Assembly: GCA_963205275.1 (NCBI GenBank)
Contig: CAUJIH010000101.1
Span: 1-64,000, forward strand
Direction: 5' to 3'
Source of the DNA: Verrucomicrobiota bacterium
GTDB lineage: Bacteria; Verrucomicrobiota; Verrucomicrobiia; Verrucomicrobiales; DEV007
DNA: 64,000 nt
Shown: positions 41,672-48,782 of the stretch, piece after piece
How positions within the stretch are numbered: the stretch's first letter is position 1
Layout: each line of letters opens with the position of its first letter
Program-made: the position numbers and the translations under genes
The notes under the pieces: generated by a model
The model's input: the letters and a program-made list of their open reading frames with translations, nothing else
Told to the model about the DNA's origin: nothing
The model's database searches: none

Positions 41672-42859
41672 ATGAATCTGAGACATGGCATCCACTTCGG
41701 CTACTGCACGAACATCCATCGCGGCGAGACTTGGGCAGAGGTCTTCGACTCCTTGCGCACTCACACCGACGCAGTGAGGAGGCGAGTCGCTCCGGATCGC
41801 CCCTACGGAATCGGTCTCCGACTCGGAGCGACTGCAGCAGAGGAGTTGTCAGCCAGCACAGAGCAGCGTGATGTCCTGCGTCGATGGCTCGATGAGACGA
41901 ACTCCTACGTCTTCACAATCAACGGATTTCCCTACGGCTCCTTTCATGGAACACGAGTGAAAGAGCAGGTGTTCCAGCCCGATTGGACCACAGAGGAGCG
42001 ACTCATCTACACGAATCGGCTTTTCGATCTACTCGATCAGATCGCTCCCCCTGGGCAGGAGATCAGTGTGAGCACGCTTCCAGCGTCGTTCAAAGAATTC
42101 ATTCGTCCTGAGACCGCGAAAGAGCAACGCGCTGCGATTCGGACCAATCTGAAAGCCTGCTCTGAGCACATCGAAGACCTGCGGGAGCGCAGTGGTCGCG
42201 AGGTGCATTTGGGACTCGAACCCGAGCCGCTGGGACTGGTCGAAAACACGGCAGAAGTCATCGCCTTTTTTCAGGATCTGTTCGATCAGGCCGGTCCGGA
42301 AGAAAGTGAACGCCTCCGCCGCAATTTAGGCGTTAATTACGATACTTGTCACTTGGCGGTCGAGTATGAAAGCCCGGAGACAGCGGTTGGTGCCATTCGT
42401 GACGCCGGAATCCGCGTGAGCAAAATTCACATCAGCTCAGCTTTGCGCCTTCAGCCGACGAGCGAAGCACTTCAGCGACTGCGAGAATTCCAAGAAGGCG
42501 TGTATTTCCATCAAGTGATCGTAGCGCAGGATCGTCAAATCCTGTGTCGATTCAAAGATCTGCACGATGCGCTCGCATGGTCTGCGGAACCCTCTGTCGA
42601 ACTCGGAGATGAATGGCGCGTGCATTTTCACACGCCGCTTCACACGAAGCCGGAAGCCTGTTTCGACGATACTCGGGATCATATTTCGGCGCTGCTCGCG
42701 CTTTATGCTCACGATCCTGGATGGTGCCATCATTTCGAGTTCGAGACCTACACTTGGGAGGTGCTGCCACCGGCCATGCGTTCGCAAAATGTCGTGGATC
42801 AGCTCGTGGCAGAATACGGGTGGTGCCTAGGAGAGTTTGCTCGATACGGACTTGCGTGA
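41672..42859 (+). CDS. eboE: EboE-type sugar isomerase-like (metabolite traffic) protein
   Basis: A 395-residue TIM-barrel protein with the characteristic N-terminus of EboE, HFGYCTNIHRGETWAEVFDSL, followed by SYVFTINGFPYGSFHG and the barrel core with VHLGLEPEPLGLVENTAE and NLGVNYDTCHLAVEYE (metal-ligand-type Glu, Asp and His). EboE belongs to the eboABCDEF gene set linked to export of membrane-associated terpenoid and related compounds (scytonemin, eustigmatophyte symbiont clusters). Here no other ebo gene is adjacent, so this is either an isolated member or the rest lie elsewhere. Its biochemical reaction has not been settled, as far as I know. Confidence 0.8.
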   Translation: MNLRHGIHFGYCTNIHRGETWAEVFDSLRTHTDAVRRRVAPDRPYGIGLRLGATAAEELSASTEQRDVLRRWLDETNSYVFTINGFPYGSFHGTRVKEQVFQPDWTTEERLIYTNRLFDLLDQIAPPGQEISVSTLPASFKEFIRPETAKEQRAAIRTNLKACSEHIEDLRERSGREVHLGLEPEPLGLVENTAEVIAFFQDLFDQAGPEESERLRRNLGVNYDTCHLAVEYESPETAVGAIRDAGIRVSKIHISSALRLQPTSEALQRLREFQEGVYFHQVIVAQDRQILCRFKDLHDALAWSAEPSVELGDEWRVHFHTPLHTKPEACFDDTRDHISALLALYAHDPGWCHHFEFETYTWEVLPPAMRSQNVVDQLVAEYGWCLGEFARYGLA

Positions 42860-42897
42860 CTTCTAGAAAGGAGAATTTCTGTTGTTCACTACATCTT

Positions 42898-44175
42898 ATG
42901 ACGACCTTCGCCAGACTGACTGTTTTTTCGCTTTTTCTCTCTCTCGCTACGGCAGGGATAGGAAAGGCAGAATCGCCATCCAATTCTGTCTTGCTCGAAA
43001 AGGCGAGTAGCGCGGAAGCAGCGTTTATTCGCTCGCTCGAGGAAATGGTGAATATCGAATCAGGCTCCGGTGATTACTCCGGACTGGCGGCGATGACTAC
43101 GTACGTGGAAAATCGGCTGAAGAAATTGGGAGCAGCGACCACCTTGATTCCTCTCGAGCAGGGGGACAAGAGATCCGTCGTGCGTGGAATTTTTCACGGA
43201 AAGGGAAAGCTCCGAGTCCTGATGATCGCTCACATGGATACTGTCTATGCTCGTGGCACTCTGAAAAAGCAACCATTCCAGCGCGTGGGAAATCAGATTC
43301 TCGGACCTGGAATCGCCGACGATAAGGGTGGGATCGCCATGATTCTCCATGCGATGACGATTCTGAAGGAAATCGCTTGGGATCGCTTTGAGACGATCAC
43401 GGTCCTGATTAATCCGAATGAGGAAATTGGCTCTGGCCACTCAGGCCCGATGATCACGGAACATGCGAAGCAGCATGATATGGTGTTGTCATATGAGCCA
43501 GGGGATGTCCGACTGGGGACATCCGGAATCAGCAAGGTCGTGATTACTGTGCATGGCGAATCTGCTCATGCATCGATTCAGCCCGCGATGGCTAAAAATG
43601 CGCTGCTGGAGTTGGTGCATCTGATGGATGCGACGCGCGACGTGGCTGATGATATTCCGGGAGTCCGGCTGAATTGGACGATCGCCAAGGCTGGAAGCGT
43701 ATCGAATCAGATTCCGGATATCGCTGTCGGCAGAGCCGATGTTCGCATCACTGATCCCGCTGATTATCCTAGATTTAAGGAGGCTGTTCGGAGAAGAATC
43801 GAAGAGAATCGTCTCGTGGCAGGCACGACGGTAGAAGTGGAGATGAGCGAGGGATTCCGTCCCATGCTTAATCCAACTCCGGAAGGGCGAAGGCTGGCGA
43901 CTCTCGCTCAATCGATCATGGCCGAGCTACCGCCGACAGAGACGGAAAGGCGGGCGGGCAAGAAGCATCGAACGCTTGAGATTATCGAACGTGGAGGAGG
44001 CGGAACAGATGCTGGGTTTGCCGCCCAAGCGAAGGGAGTCGCCGTAATCGAAGGATTCGGGGCCAAAGGTGGACGTATTCACTCTCCTGAGGAGTATATC
44101 GACATCGAAGAAATCGCCCCTTGGCTGTATCTCAATACCCGAATGCTGGTGGAACTGGGAAAAGGTAAGAATTGA
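42898..44175 (+). CDS. Exported M20-family metallopeptidase (carboxypeptidase G2-like)
   Basis: Start set at ATG 42898 (MTTFARLTVFSLFLSLATAG), giving a signal peptide ending near GKAES; the longer frame upstream overlaps eboE in a different frame and is not real. The 425-residue mature enzyme has M20 metal-binding motifs: MIAHMDTVYARG (His-x-Asp), the PGIADDKGG metal bridge, NPNEEIGSGHS (the catalytic Glu-Glu), and a dimerisation domain about residues 215-320. Carboxypeptidase G2-type enzymes remove C-terminal glutamate or similar residues. Probably periplasmic. The last metal ligand is in RGGGGTDAGF near the C-terminus (usually His), so specificity is unclear. Confidence 0.85.
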   Translation: MTTFARLTVFSLFLSLATAGIGKAESPSNSVLLEKASSAEAAFIRSLEEMVNIESGSGDYSGLAAMTTYVENRLKKLGAATTLIPLEQGDKRSVVRGIFHGKGKLRVLMIAHMDTVYARGTLKKQPFQRVGNQILGPGIADDKGGIAMILHAMTILKEIAWDRFETITVLINPNEEIGSGHSGPMITEHAKQHDMVLSYEPGDVRLGTSGISKVVITVHGESAHASIQPAMAKNALLELVHLMDATRDVADDIPGVRLNWTIAKAGSVSNQIPDIAVGRADVRITDPADYPRFKEAVRRRIEENRLVAGTTVEVEMSEGFRPMLNPTPEGRRLATLAQSIMAELPPTETERRAGKKHRTLEIIERGGGGTDAGFAAQAKGVAVIEGFGAKGGRIHSPEEYIDIEEIAPWLYLNTRMLVELGKGKN

Positions 44176-44182
44176 GCGCGTT

Positions 44183-45259
44183 TCACGAAACGAGTTTCTC
44201 AAATTCCTCTGACTCGATCAGCGGAACTTGACTTGCGTCAGCCATTATAGCGAGCGACTTGCTGTCCTTGAATCCTGAACCTGTCACTAGGCAGATGATC
44301 GTGGAGGCGGCTGAGACTTCCCCAGTCTCTACCGCCTGCAATGCTCCGGCCAGAGCGACGGCACCGGCGGGTTCGCAAAATATGCCCTCTTCGCGTGCGA
44401 GGCGACTCTGAAGATGGTAGATGTGCGCATCTGTGACGAGATGTCCGTTTCCTCCGCTCGCTCGACAGGCAGCGATCGTGGCATTGGCATCGAGCAGGCT
44501 GGGCACTTGCAATCCGCTGATCGTAGTCGTACAGGGATCGGCGATTTGTCCGTGGTCACGACCTTCGCGAAGCGGCCCTGCGATGGTCGCATTGCCCTCC
44601 GGCTGTACGCAATGAATGGCGGGGGCGGGAGAGATCGTGGAGAATCCTCGTGCGACTGCGAGGCAGAGGCCGCCACCACCCGATGGGATGAAGACGTGAT
44701 CTAGGGAATCTCCCATCGCTTCTGCTAGCTCCAGAGAAATCGTCTCCACCCCGCGCATCCCATCCGGACTGACGGAATACGCGCTGACCTCCAGCGCAGA
44801 ACCCGGACGACTTGCGATTTGGCGCAGCAGGGAGAAGGTGGCCGCACTGGTCTCCGGAATGAGTCCAAATCCACGGATTCGAGCCAATCGCGCCCCATAG
44901 GCTAACATCTGGCGGAGCTTGTCATCTGGCGCTGTCTCCACGATGGCGAGCGTCAAAGGCAGTCTCGCGACGGCGCAGGCCGCGGCGAGAGCAGCCCCCG
45001 CGTTGCCACTAGAGGTCGCGATGACTTGTCGAACTCCCCTCGCCAGCAGATGAGAAACTGCCGCTGTGGCGAAACGGTCTTTGTAAGAACCGCTGGGATT
45101 GCAGGATTCAAGCTTGAAATACAGATTCGATAATCCCAGCGCAGGACCGATGTGGCGAGAGCGCACCAGCGGAGTCGATCCTTCGCCGAGAGTGATGCGG
45201 CAATCCTCGGGAGGCACCTCGCCCAAGCGATCAGCGTATTTCCATATTCCCTGATTCAT
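44183..45259 (-). CDS. Threonine-synthase-like PLP-dependent enzyme
   Basis: A 358-residue fold-type II PLP enzyme. LGEGSTPLVRS at the start is the usual threonine synthase opening, and NPSGSYKDRFA contains the lysine that binds PLP. The Gly/Ser-rich SSGNAGAALAAA forms the substrate loop, and IPSGGGGLCLAVARG the phosphate-binding loop. It overlaps the 3' end of the aspartoacylase-like gene by 4 nt (ATGA), so the two are coupled. Threonine synthase, a dehydratase or a beta-replacement enzyme are all possible. The association with an amide hydrolase and an SDR suggests catabolism of an amino compound rather than threonine synthesis. Confidence 0.85.
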   Translation of the reverse strand: MNQGIWKYADRLGEVPPEDCRITLGEGSTPLVRSRHIGPALGLSNLYFKLESCNPSGSYKDRFATAAVSHLLARGVRQVIATSSGNAGAALAAACAVARLPLTLAIVETAPDDKLRQMLAYGARLARIRGFGLIPETSAATFSLLRQIASRPGSALEVSAYSVSPDGMRGVETISLELAEAMGDSLDHVFIPSGGGGLCLAVARGFSTISPAPAIHCVQPEGNATIAGPLREGRDHGQIADPCTTTISGLQVPSLLDANATIAACRASGGNGHLVTDAHIYHLQSRLAREEGIFCEPAGAVALAGALQAVETGEVSAASTIICLVTGSGFKDSKSLAIMADASQVPLIESEEFEKLVS

Positions 45260-46176
45260 TCCATCGGCATTTTCGGCAAATCGTCGGCAAGCACAACTCC
45301 GCAGGAGCTGCCCTCATGCACTCTCGGAAAGGTGCGGAGAACGATTACGCGCCCGCTCTCAGTTGCTGGGATCGGGAGCGTAGATTCGCCGTAAAAGTCG
45401 AGAACTTGTCCGAGCGGCTGATCTTTTTCCACAGGATCGCCCAGCGCGACCAGAGGCTCGAAATAGCCAGCGATCGGGGAAGGGTGGCATACCTGCATGT
45501 GGCCAGCCTGGGGCCGGGAATCCTCGGCCGTTTGCTCGATACGACTCGCCCGTCGCTCATATTCGAGAATTCCCAGATCAGCCATTACGTTGAGCACCCC
45601 CTCGAAGTAGGCATCTGTTCCTTCCATCGAGCAAGTGGCCGATCCGAGATATTCCGCATAGATCGCCGGGACTTTGGCATCTCGTGCCACAGAGAGCGAA
45701 CGTCCCTCCAGTTCCGCCGAGCTGCCCCAAATGAGCGGCAGATTGAAAGCGCGGGCCATGCGTCGCTGTTTTTCGAGGATCTTCAGATCCGATACCAAGC
45801 CGTAGCCCACGAGAGGCTGGACGGCATACTCTGTCCCGCCGGAGTGCAAGTCGATGTAGTAGTCCGCAGCCTCGATCAGTTCCGAGAGAGCAGCGGCTAC
45901 GCGTTCCGTCGGTGATCCGTCCGCACGTCCTGGACAGGTGCGTGCGAGGTCGAGACCATCTTCAGCCGCACAGCGATGACCGCGAGAATAGGCGGCTTCA
46001 TTGACTACGGGAACGAGAGCGACCGATCCACGAAGAAGCCGGACGCCGCTGCTGAGATAGCGAATCAGCCGCCGAATGGCGAGAATGGGTTCGAATTCGT
46101 CTCCGTGGACGCCGCCTGTTACCAGTAGGCGAGGCCCGGGGGAGCAGGTATGAAAGGAACGAGCTTCGAGAATCAT
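45256..46176 (-). CDS. Succinylglutamate desuccinylase/aspartoacylase-family hydrolase
   Basis: A 306-residue zinc-hydrolase. TGGVHGDEFEPILAIRRL carries the His-x-x-Glu zinc motif, and DYYIDLHSGGTEY supplies the third zinc ligand (His) with the substrate-binding Gly. The C-terminal region (GYFEPLVALGDPVEKDQPLG) resembles the beta domain of DoeB/EutE-like members, which deacetylate N-acetyl-diaminobutyrate in ectoine breakdown. The family cleaves N-acyl amino acids. It is between the SDR (34 nt upstream) and the PLP enzyme (4-nt overlap), implying one pathway. Family assignment is strong; the substrate is not known. Confidence 0.85.
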   Translation of the reverse strand: MILEARSFHTCSPGPRLLVTGGVHGDEFEPILAIRRLIRYLSSGVRLLRGSVALVPVVNEAAYSRGHRCAAEDGLDLARTCPGRADGSPTERVAAALSELIEAADYYIDLHSGGTEYAVQPLVGYGLVSDLKILEKQRRMARAFNLPLIWGSSAELEGRSLSVARDAKVPAIYAEYLGSATCSMEGTDAYFEGVLNVMADLGILEYERRASRIEQTAEDSRPQAGHMQVCHPSPIAGYFEPLVALGDPVEKDQPLGQVLDFYGESTLPIPATESGRVIVLRTFPRVHEGSSCGVVLADDLPKMPME

Positions 46177-46210
46177 GCGTGAATCGAATGAGGATGGAAC
46201 GAAAAATGAA

Positions 46211-46987
46211 TTAGGACTGCTGATGATCGAGATAGCCCTTCAGTCGAATTCCTCCATCGACAGTCAGCACTTCACCCGTGACATAATCAGCATCGTCCGA
46301 GCAGAGATAGACAGCGGCTTTCCCAATATCTGCCGGGACGCCGAGACGCCCCCAGGGCAGGTCTGCTGCAGCTGCCGCCATCGCTGCATCCCCAAAGACC
46401 TCGTGCTCACCGGGCGTGTCGATCCAGCCCGGTGCGATGCAGTTGACATTGATCCGATGGCGGATCAGTTCTCCAGCGATGGTCCGCATCATGTGATCCA
46501 GCCCGGCCTTCGCTGCATTATAGGCGACCGCACGCGGAAAGGGAGCGACGCCGTGGACGGAGGAGATAAACACGATTTTCCCCCCACCGCCGCACTCGAT
46601 GAAATGGCGGGCCATGAGTTGACTCATATGAAAGCCACTGGTCAACGTAGCTTGAAGAGTTTTTTCAAACAATTCTGGATCGACATCGACAAAGCTCGCC
46701 CGGCGACTGAAGGCGGGATTGCTCACCAGAATGTCGAGAGGTCCCGCTTCGGCGATGGCCGCAGAGACCAGTTCTTCGCAGCCCTCGCGATGGAAAATAT
46801 TGGCCTCAATGACCCAGCATTTTCGCCCGAGTTCTCGAATTTCATTGGCTGCGAGATCCGCGTCTGGGCTGTCGGGGCGATCATTCAAAACGATATCAGC
46901 TCCGGCCTCGGCTAGGGCAAGAGCGCAGCCTTTGCCAATTCCGCGTCCGGCTCCTGTGACGAGAGCGATTTTTCCGCTGAGTTTCAT
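46211..46987 (-). CDS. SDR-family dehydrogenase (3-oxoacyl reductase-like)
   Basis: A 258-residue classical SDR: TGAGRGIGKGCALALA at residues 11-26 for NAD(P), the motif VSNPAFSRR in place of NAG, catalytic Ser in IVFISSVHG and YNAAK (Tyr, Lys) near residue 160. The C-terminal GEVLTVDGG is typical. It is the first gene of a three-gene minus-strand operon with the aspartoacylase-like hydrolase and a PLP enzyme. Its upstream region to 47193 contains no other gene. The variation N-P in the NAG motif is uncommon but tolerated. Substrate not predictable. Confidence 0.9.
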   Translation of the reverse strand: MKLSGKIALVTGAGRGIGKGCALALAEAGADIVLNDRPDSPDADLAANEIRELGRKCWVIEANIFHREGCEELVSAAIAEAGPLDILVSNPAFSRRASFVDVDPELFEKTLQATLTSGFHMSQLMARHFIECGGGGKIVFISSVHGVAPFPRAVAYNAAKAGLDHMMRTIAGELIRHRINVNCIAPGWIDTPGEHEVFGDAAMAAAAADLPWGRLGVPADIGKAAVYLCSDDADYVTGEVLTVDGGIRLKGYLDHQQS

Positions 46988-47193
46988 ATTCTAATCGATA
47001 AGACAGAGTGAAACTATGAAACCATCCTCGCAGAAAGGGAACAGGTTTTATTCGATCACGATGCAAATCGCTGAATCAATTTTCACGCAAAGTCGCGAAG
47101 AACCTTCTACACTTTTCTCTCCTCCTCCTTCGAGATTTCGCATGAGTCAGCTTTCCTATTTACATGAGTTCTGGCGGACACGGATTGAAATCG

Positions 47194-47604
47194 TCATTCG
47201 AGAAAGGGATTAACGACCTGCACGCCGTCGTAGTTTTGACCGTGGTTGAGGTCTTCAGTGTAGAGCGTGTGGCAACCAGCCTCTTTTGCAGCAGCGAGGA
47301 TGGTTGCGTCCCAATGGGAGATTCCGAAGCGCTGCTTTATGTCCCACGCTTGCCTTACAAGGGGCAGAGTGACAGGAATGACGAGATGAGGGAGTAAGTT
47401 GTTATACAAGTCACGAATATTGGCTTCCCCGAGTCCCAGGGACGGTTTTCTCAGGACGTTCGATATGTATTCCTGAATGACTTGGGTCGAGATGAAAAAA
47501 TCCATCGTAGCGACGAGCTCGGCTGCGACGTTCCGCTTTTCCTTATCCAAGGGATCAAGGGAGCCTGCGTAGAGAAGGATATCTGTGTCAAAGAAAGGCA
47601 ACAT
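47194..47604 (-). CDS. vapC: VapC-like PIN-domain toxin
   Basis: A 136-residue PIN domain. The acidic residues are in MLPFFDTDILLYAGS (Asp near 6 and 8), STQVIQEYISNVL (Glu near 45), ISHWDATILAAA (Asp near 99) and LYTEDLNHGQ (Asp near 117). Such proteins are RNases of VapBC modules. It follows its antitoxin gene with a 9-nt gap. It is unlike the VapC at 24.6 kb in sequence (different active-site spacing), so the two modules are independent. Expected to be active if all acidic ligands are intact, which they appear to be. Confidence 0.88.
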   Translation of the reverse strand: MLPFFDTDILLYAGSLDPLDKEKRNVAAELVATMDFFISTQVIQEYISNVLRKPSLGLGEANIRDLYNNLLPHLVIPVTLPLVRQAWDIKQRFGISHWDATILAAAKEAGCHTLYTEDLNHGQNYDGVQVVNPFLE

Positions 47605-47613
47605 GATCGGTCT

Positions 47614-47844
47614 TTACCGATGATGGATTTCCTCTCGTGTGAGTGGCACCATGGGTTTCGTATTGCTCGCTTGAAGCGCTGCGAGCAAGCGCTTGCGGCG
47701 CATTTGGCTTTCCGTTTCAGATTCCACCGTGAGGATGCGATTCAAGCCAGCAATCACAAGCTCCCGAAGCGAAGTGCGATTTTCTGCAGCGGCCACTTTG
47801 GCACGAATGAGCAGTTCTTCGGGCAGATCAATCGTAGTTTTCAT
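47614..47844 (-). CDS. vapB: Ribbon-helix-helix antitoxin (VapB-like)
   Basis: A 76-residue protein with MKTTIDLPEELLIRAKVAAA followed by RTSLRELVIAGLNRIL, the beta strand and two helices of an RHH repressor, and a C-terminal tail (RLLAALQASNTKPMVPL) of the type that binds the toxin. The gene lies 9 nt upstream of the PIN toxin. It should autoregulate the pair through its own promoter region just upstream (47845-47965). Confidence 0.85.
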   Translation of the reverse strand: MKTTIDLPEELLIRAKVAAAENRTSLRELVIAGLNRILTVESETESQMRRKRLLAALQASNTKPMVPLTREEIHHR

Positions 47845-47965
47845 AAGGAATAAATACAGTGATATGGCTTTATCGTCAATCCAAGGGCTATTTTGTAGAG
47901 ATCTTTCTGCTGGAGAGGAGAGGATTGTTGCAGTTCTTATCTCCGGATTTCGGATGCAGACTCGC

Positions 47966-48697
47966 TCACTTTGTCACGCCAATCATCGGACCTAAATCCA
48001 CGCGGAAATCGTTCCGTTGGAGTGCGGGCGCATACAGGCTGGAAACAGAACCGTCGAAAAAGAGAGCATCGCGGCAGCCGAGCTGATCGCGAAATAAGCG
48101 GGCAAATTCATAGAAGTTCACAGGCTCTTCGCTGATTACGAAGAGTGCGATATCGGGCGAAGGGACTCCGACTCCGTTGCGAAGGAGGCGCGAGACCGAT
48201 TGAGCATTGAATGCGGGGTGGATCTTGTTTGCCTGCACGAGCAGCGGGCCGGATTGCGTGGCGAGGATCACATGTTCTCGCAGCGCGGAATATTCGGACG
48301 TCTCCAGAATCTTCGCTCCGACATCGGTGAGGACGAATATGCCGTTGGGTTTGAGGAAGAAGTTGCCTTCTCCGTCGTCTGTGTTGAGAGGTGTGAATTG
48401 GTGCCCACTGGAGACGAATAGGCCGACGGAAGAGTAGTCCTCGTGATACATTCCCGCGTTCATGGCAAAGACGAGTTTTTGCCCGCGCTTGTCCAGCCAC
48501 GTAGCCAAGCGCTCGAAGCGGCTCAGAGGAATCCCTGATTCGTCGCGATGGAAGAGCTGAAGCTGTTCTTTCTGCACATCGACGCGGCAAACAGTGAAAC
48601 GCTTTCCAGAAAACTCGACGCTTGAGAACTCGACAGCAGAGATTGAGTTGAAGAGAGACAGGGCTAGGAAACCGATGACGATGAGCAGGGACTTCAT
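47966..48697 (-). CDS. Secreted phosphodiester glycosidase-family (DUF2233/NAGPA-like) protein
   Basis: Start at ATG 48697 (MKSLLIVIGFLALSLF) yields a signal peptide ending near NSISA. The mature 220 residues have the NAGPA/DUF2233 core: FAMNAGMYHEDYSSVGLFVS, LKPNGIFVL, ATQSGPLLVQANKIHP and a near C-terminal ALFFDGSVSSLYAP. The family includes the mammalian 'uncovering enzyme' that removes GlcNAc from phosphodiesters, and bacterial exported relatives acting on cell-surface glycans. The Asn, Gly and Asp residues of the family are conserved. It is alone on the minus strand between VapBC and a vWA-like gene. Confidence 0.82.
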   Translation of the reverse strand: MKSLLIVIGFLALSLFNSISAVEFSSVEFSGKRFTVCRVDVQKEQLQLFHRDESGIPLSRFERLATWLDKRGQKLVFAMNAGMYHEDYSSVGLFVSSGHQFTPLNTDDGEGNFFLKPNGIFVLTDVGAKILETSEYSALREHVILATQSGPLLVQANKIHPAFNAQSVSRLLRNGVGVPSPDIALFVISEEPVNFYEFARLFRDQLGCRDALFFDGSVSSLYAPALQRNDFRVDLGPMIGVTK

Positions 48698-48782
48698 GAA
48701 ATGGAGAGAGAAAAAGATTGATCTGCCCGTGTTCGATCTCGCTTGAAGAAGGTGAGACACTGAGGCCTAGCCTAGCTTTTCG

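Noticed and set aside
42613-42897. N-terminal extension of the M20 peptidase
   Set aside because: It overlaps eboE in another frame and would hide the clear signal peptide starting at 42898.
46175-46915. A 246-codon plus-strand frame
   Set aside because: It lies antisense to a well-supported SDR gene and shows no family motif.
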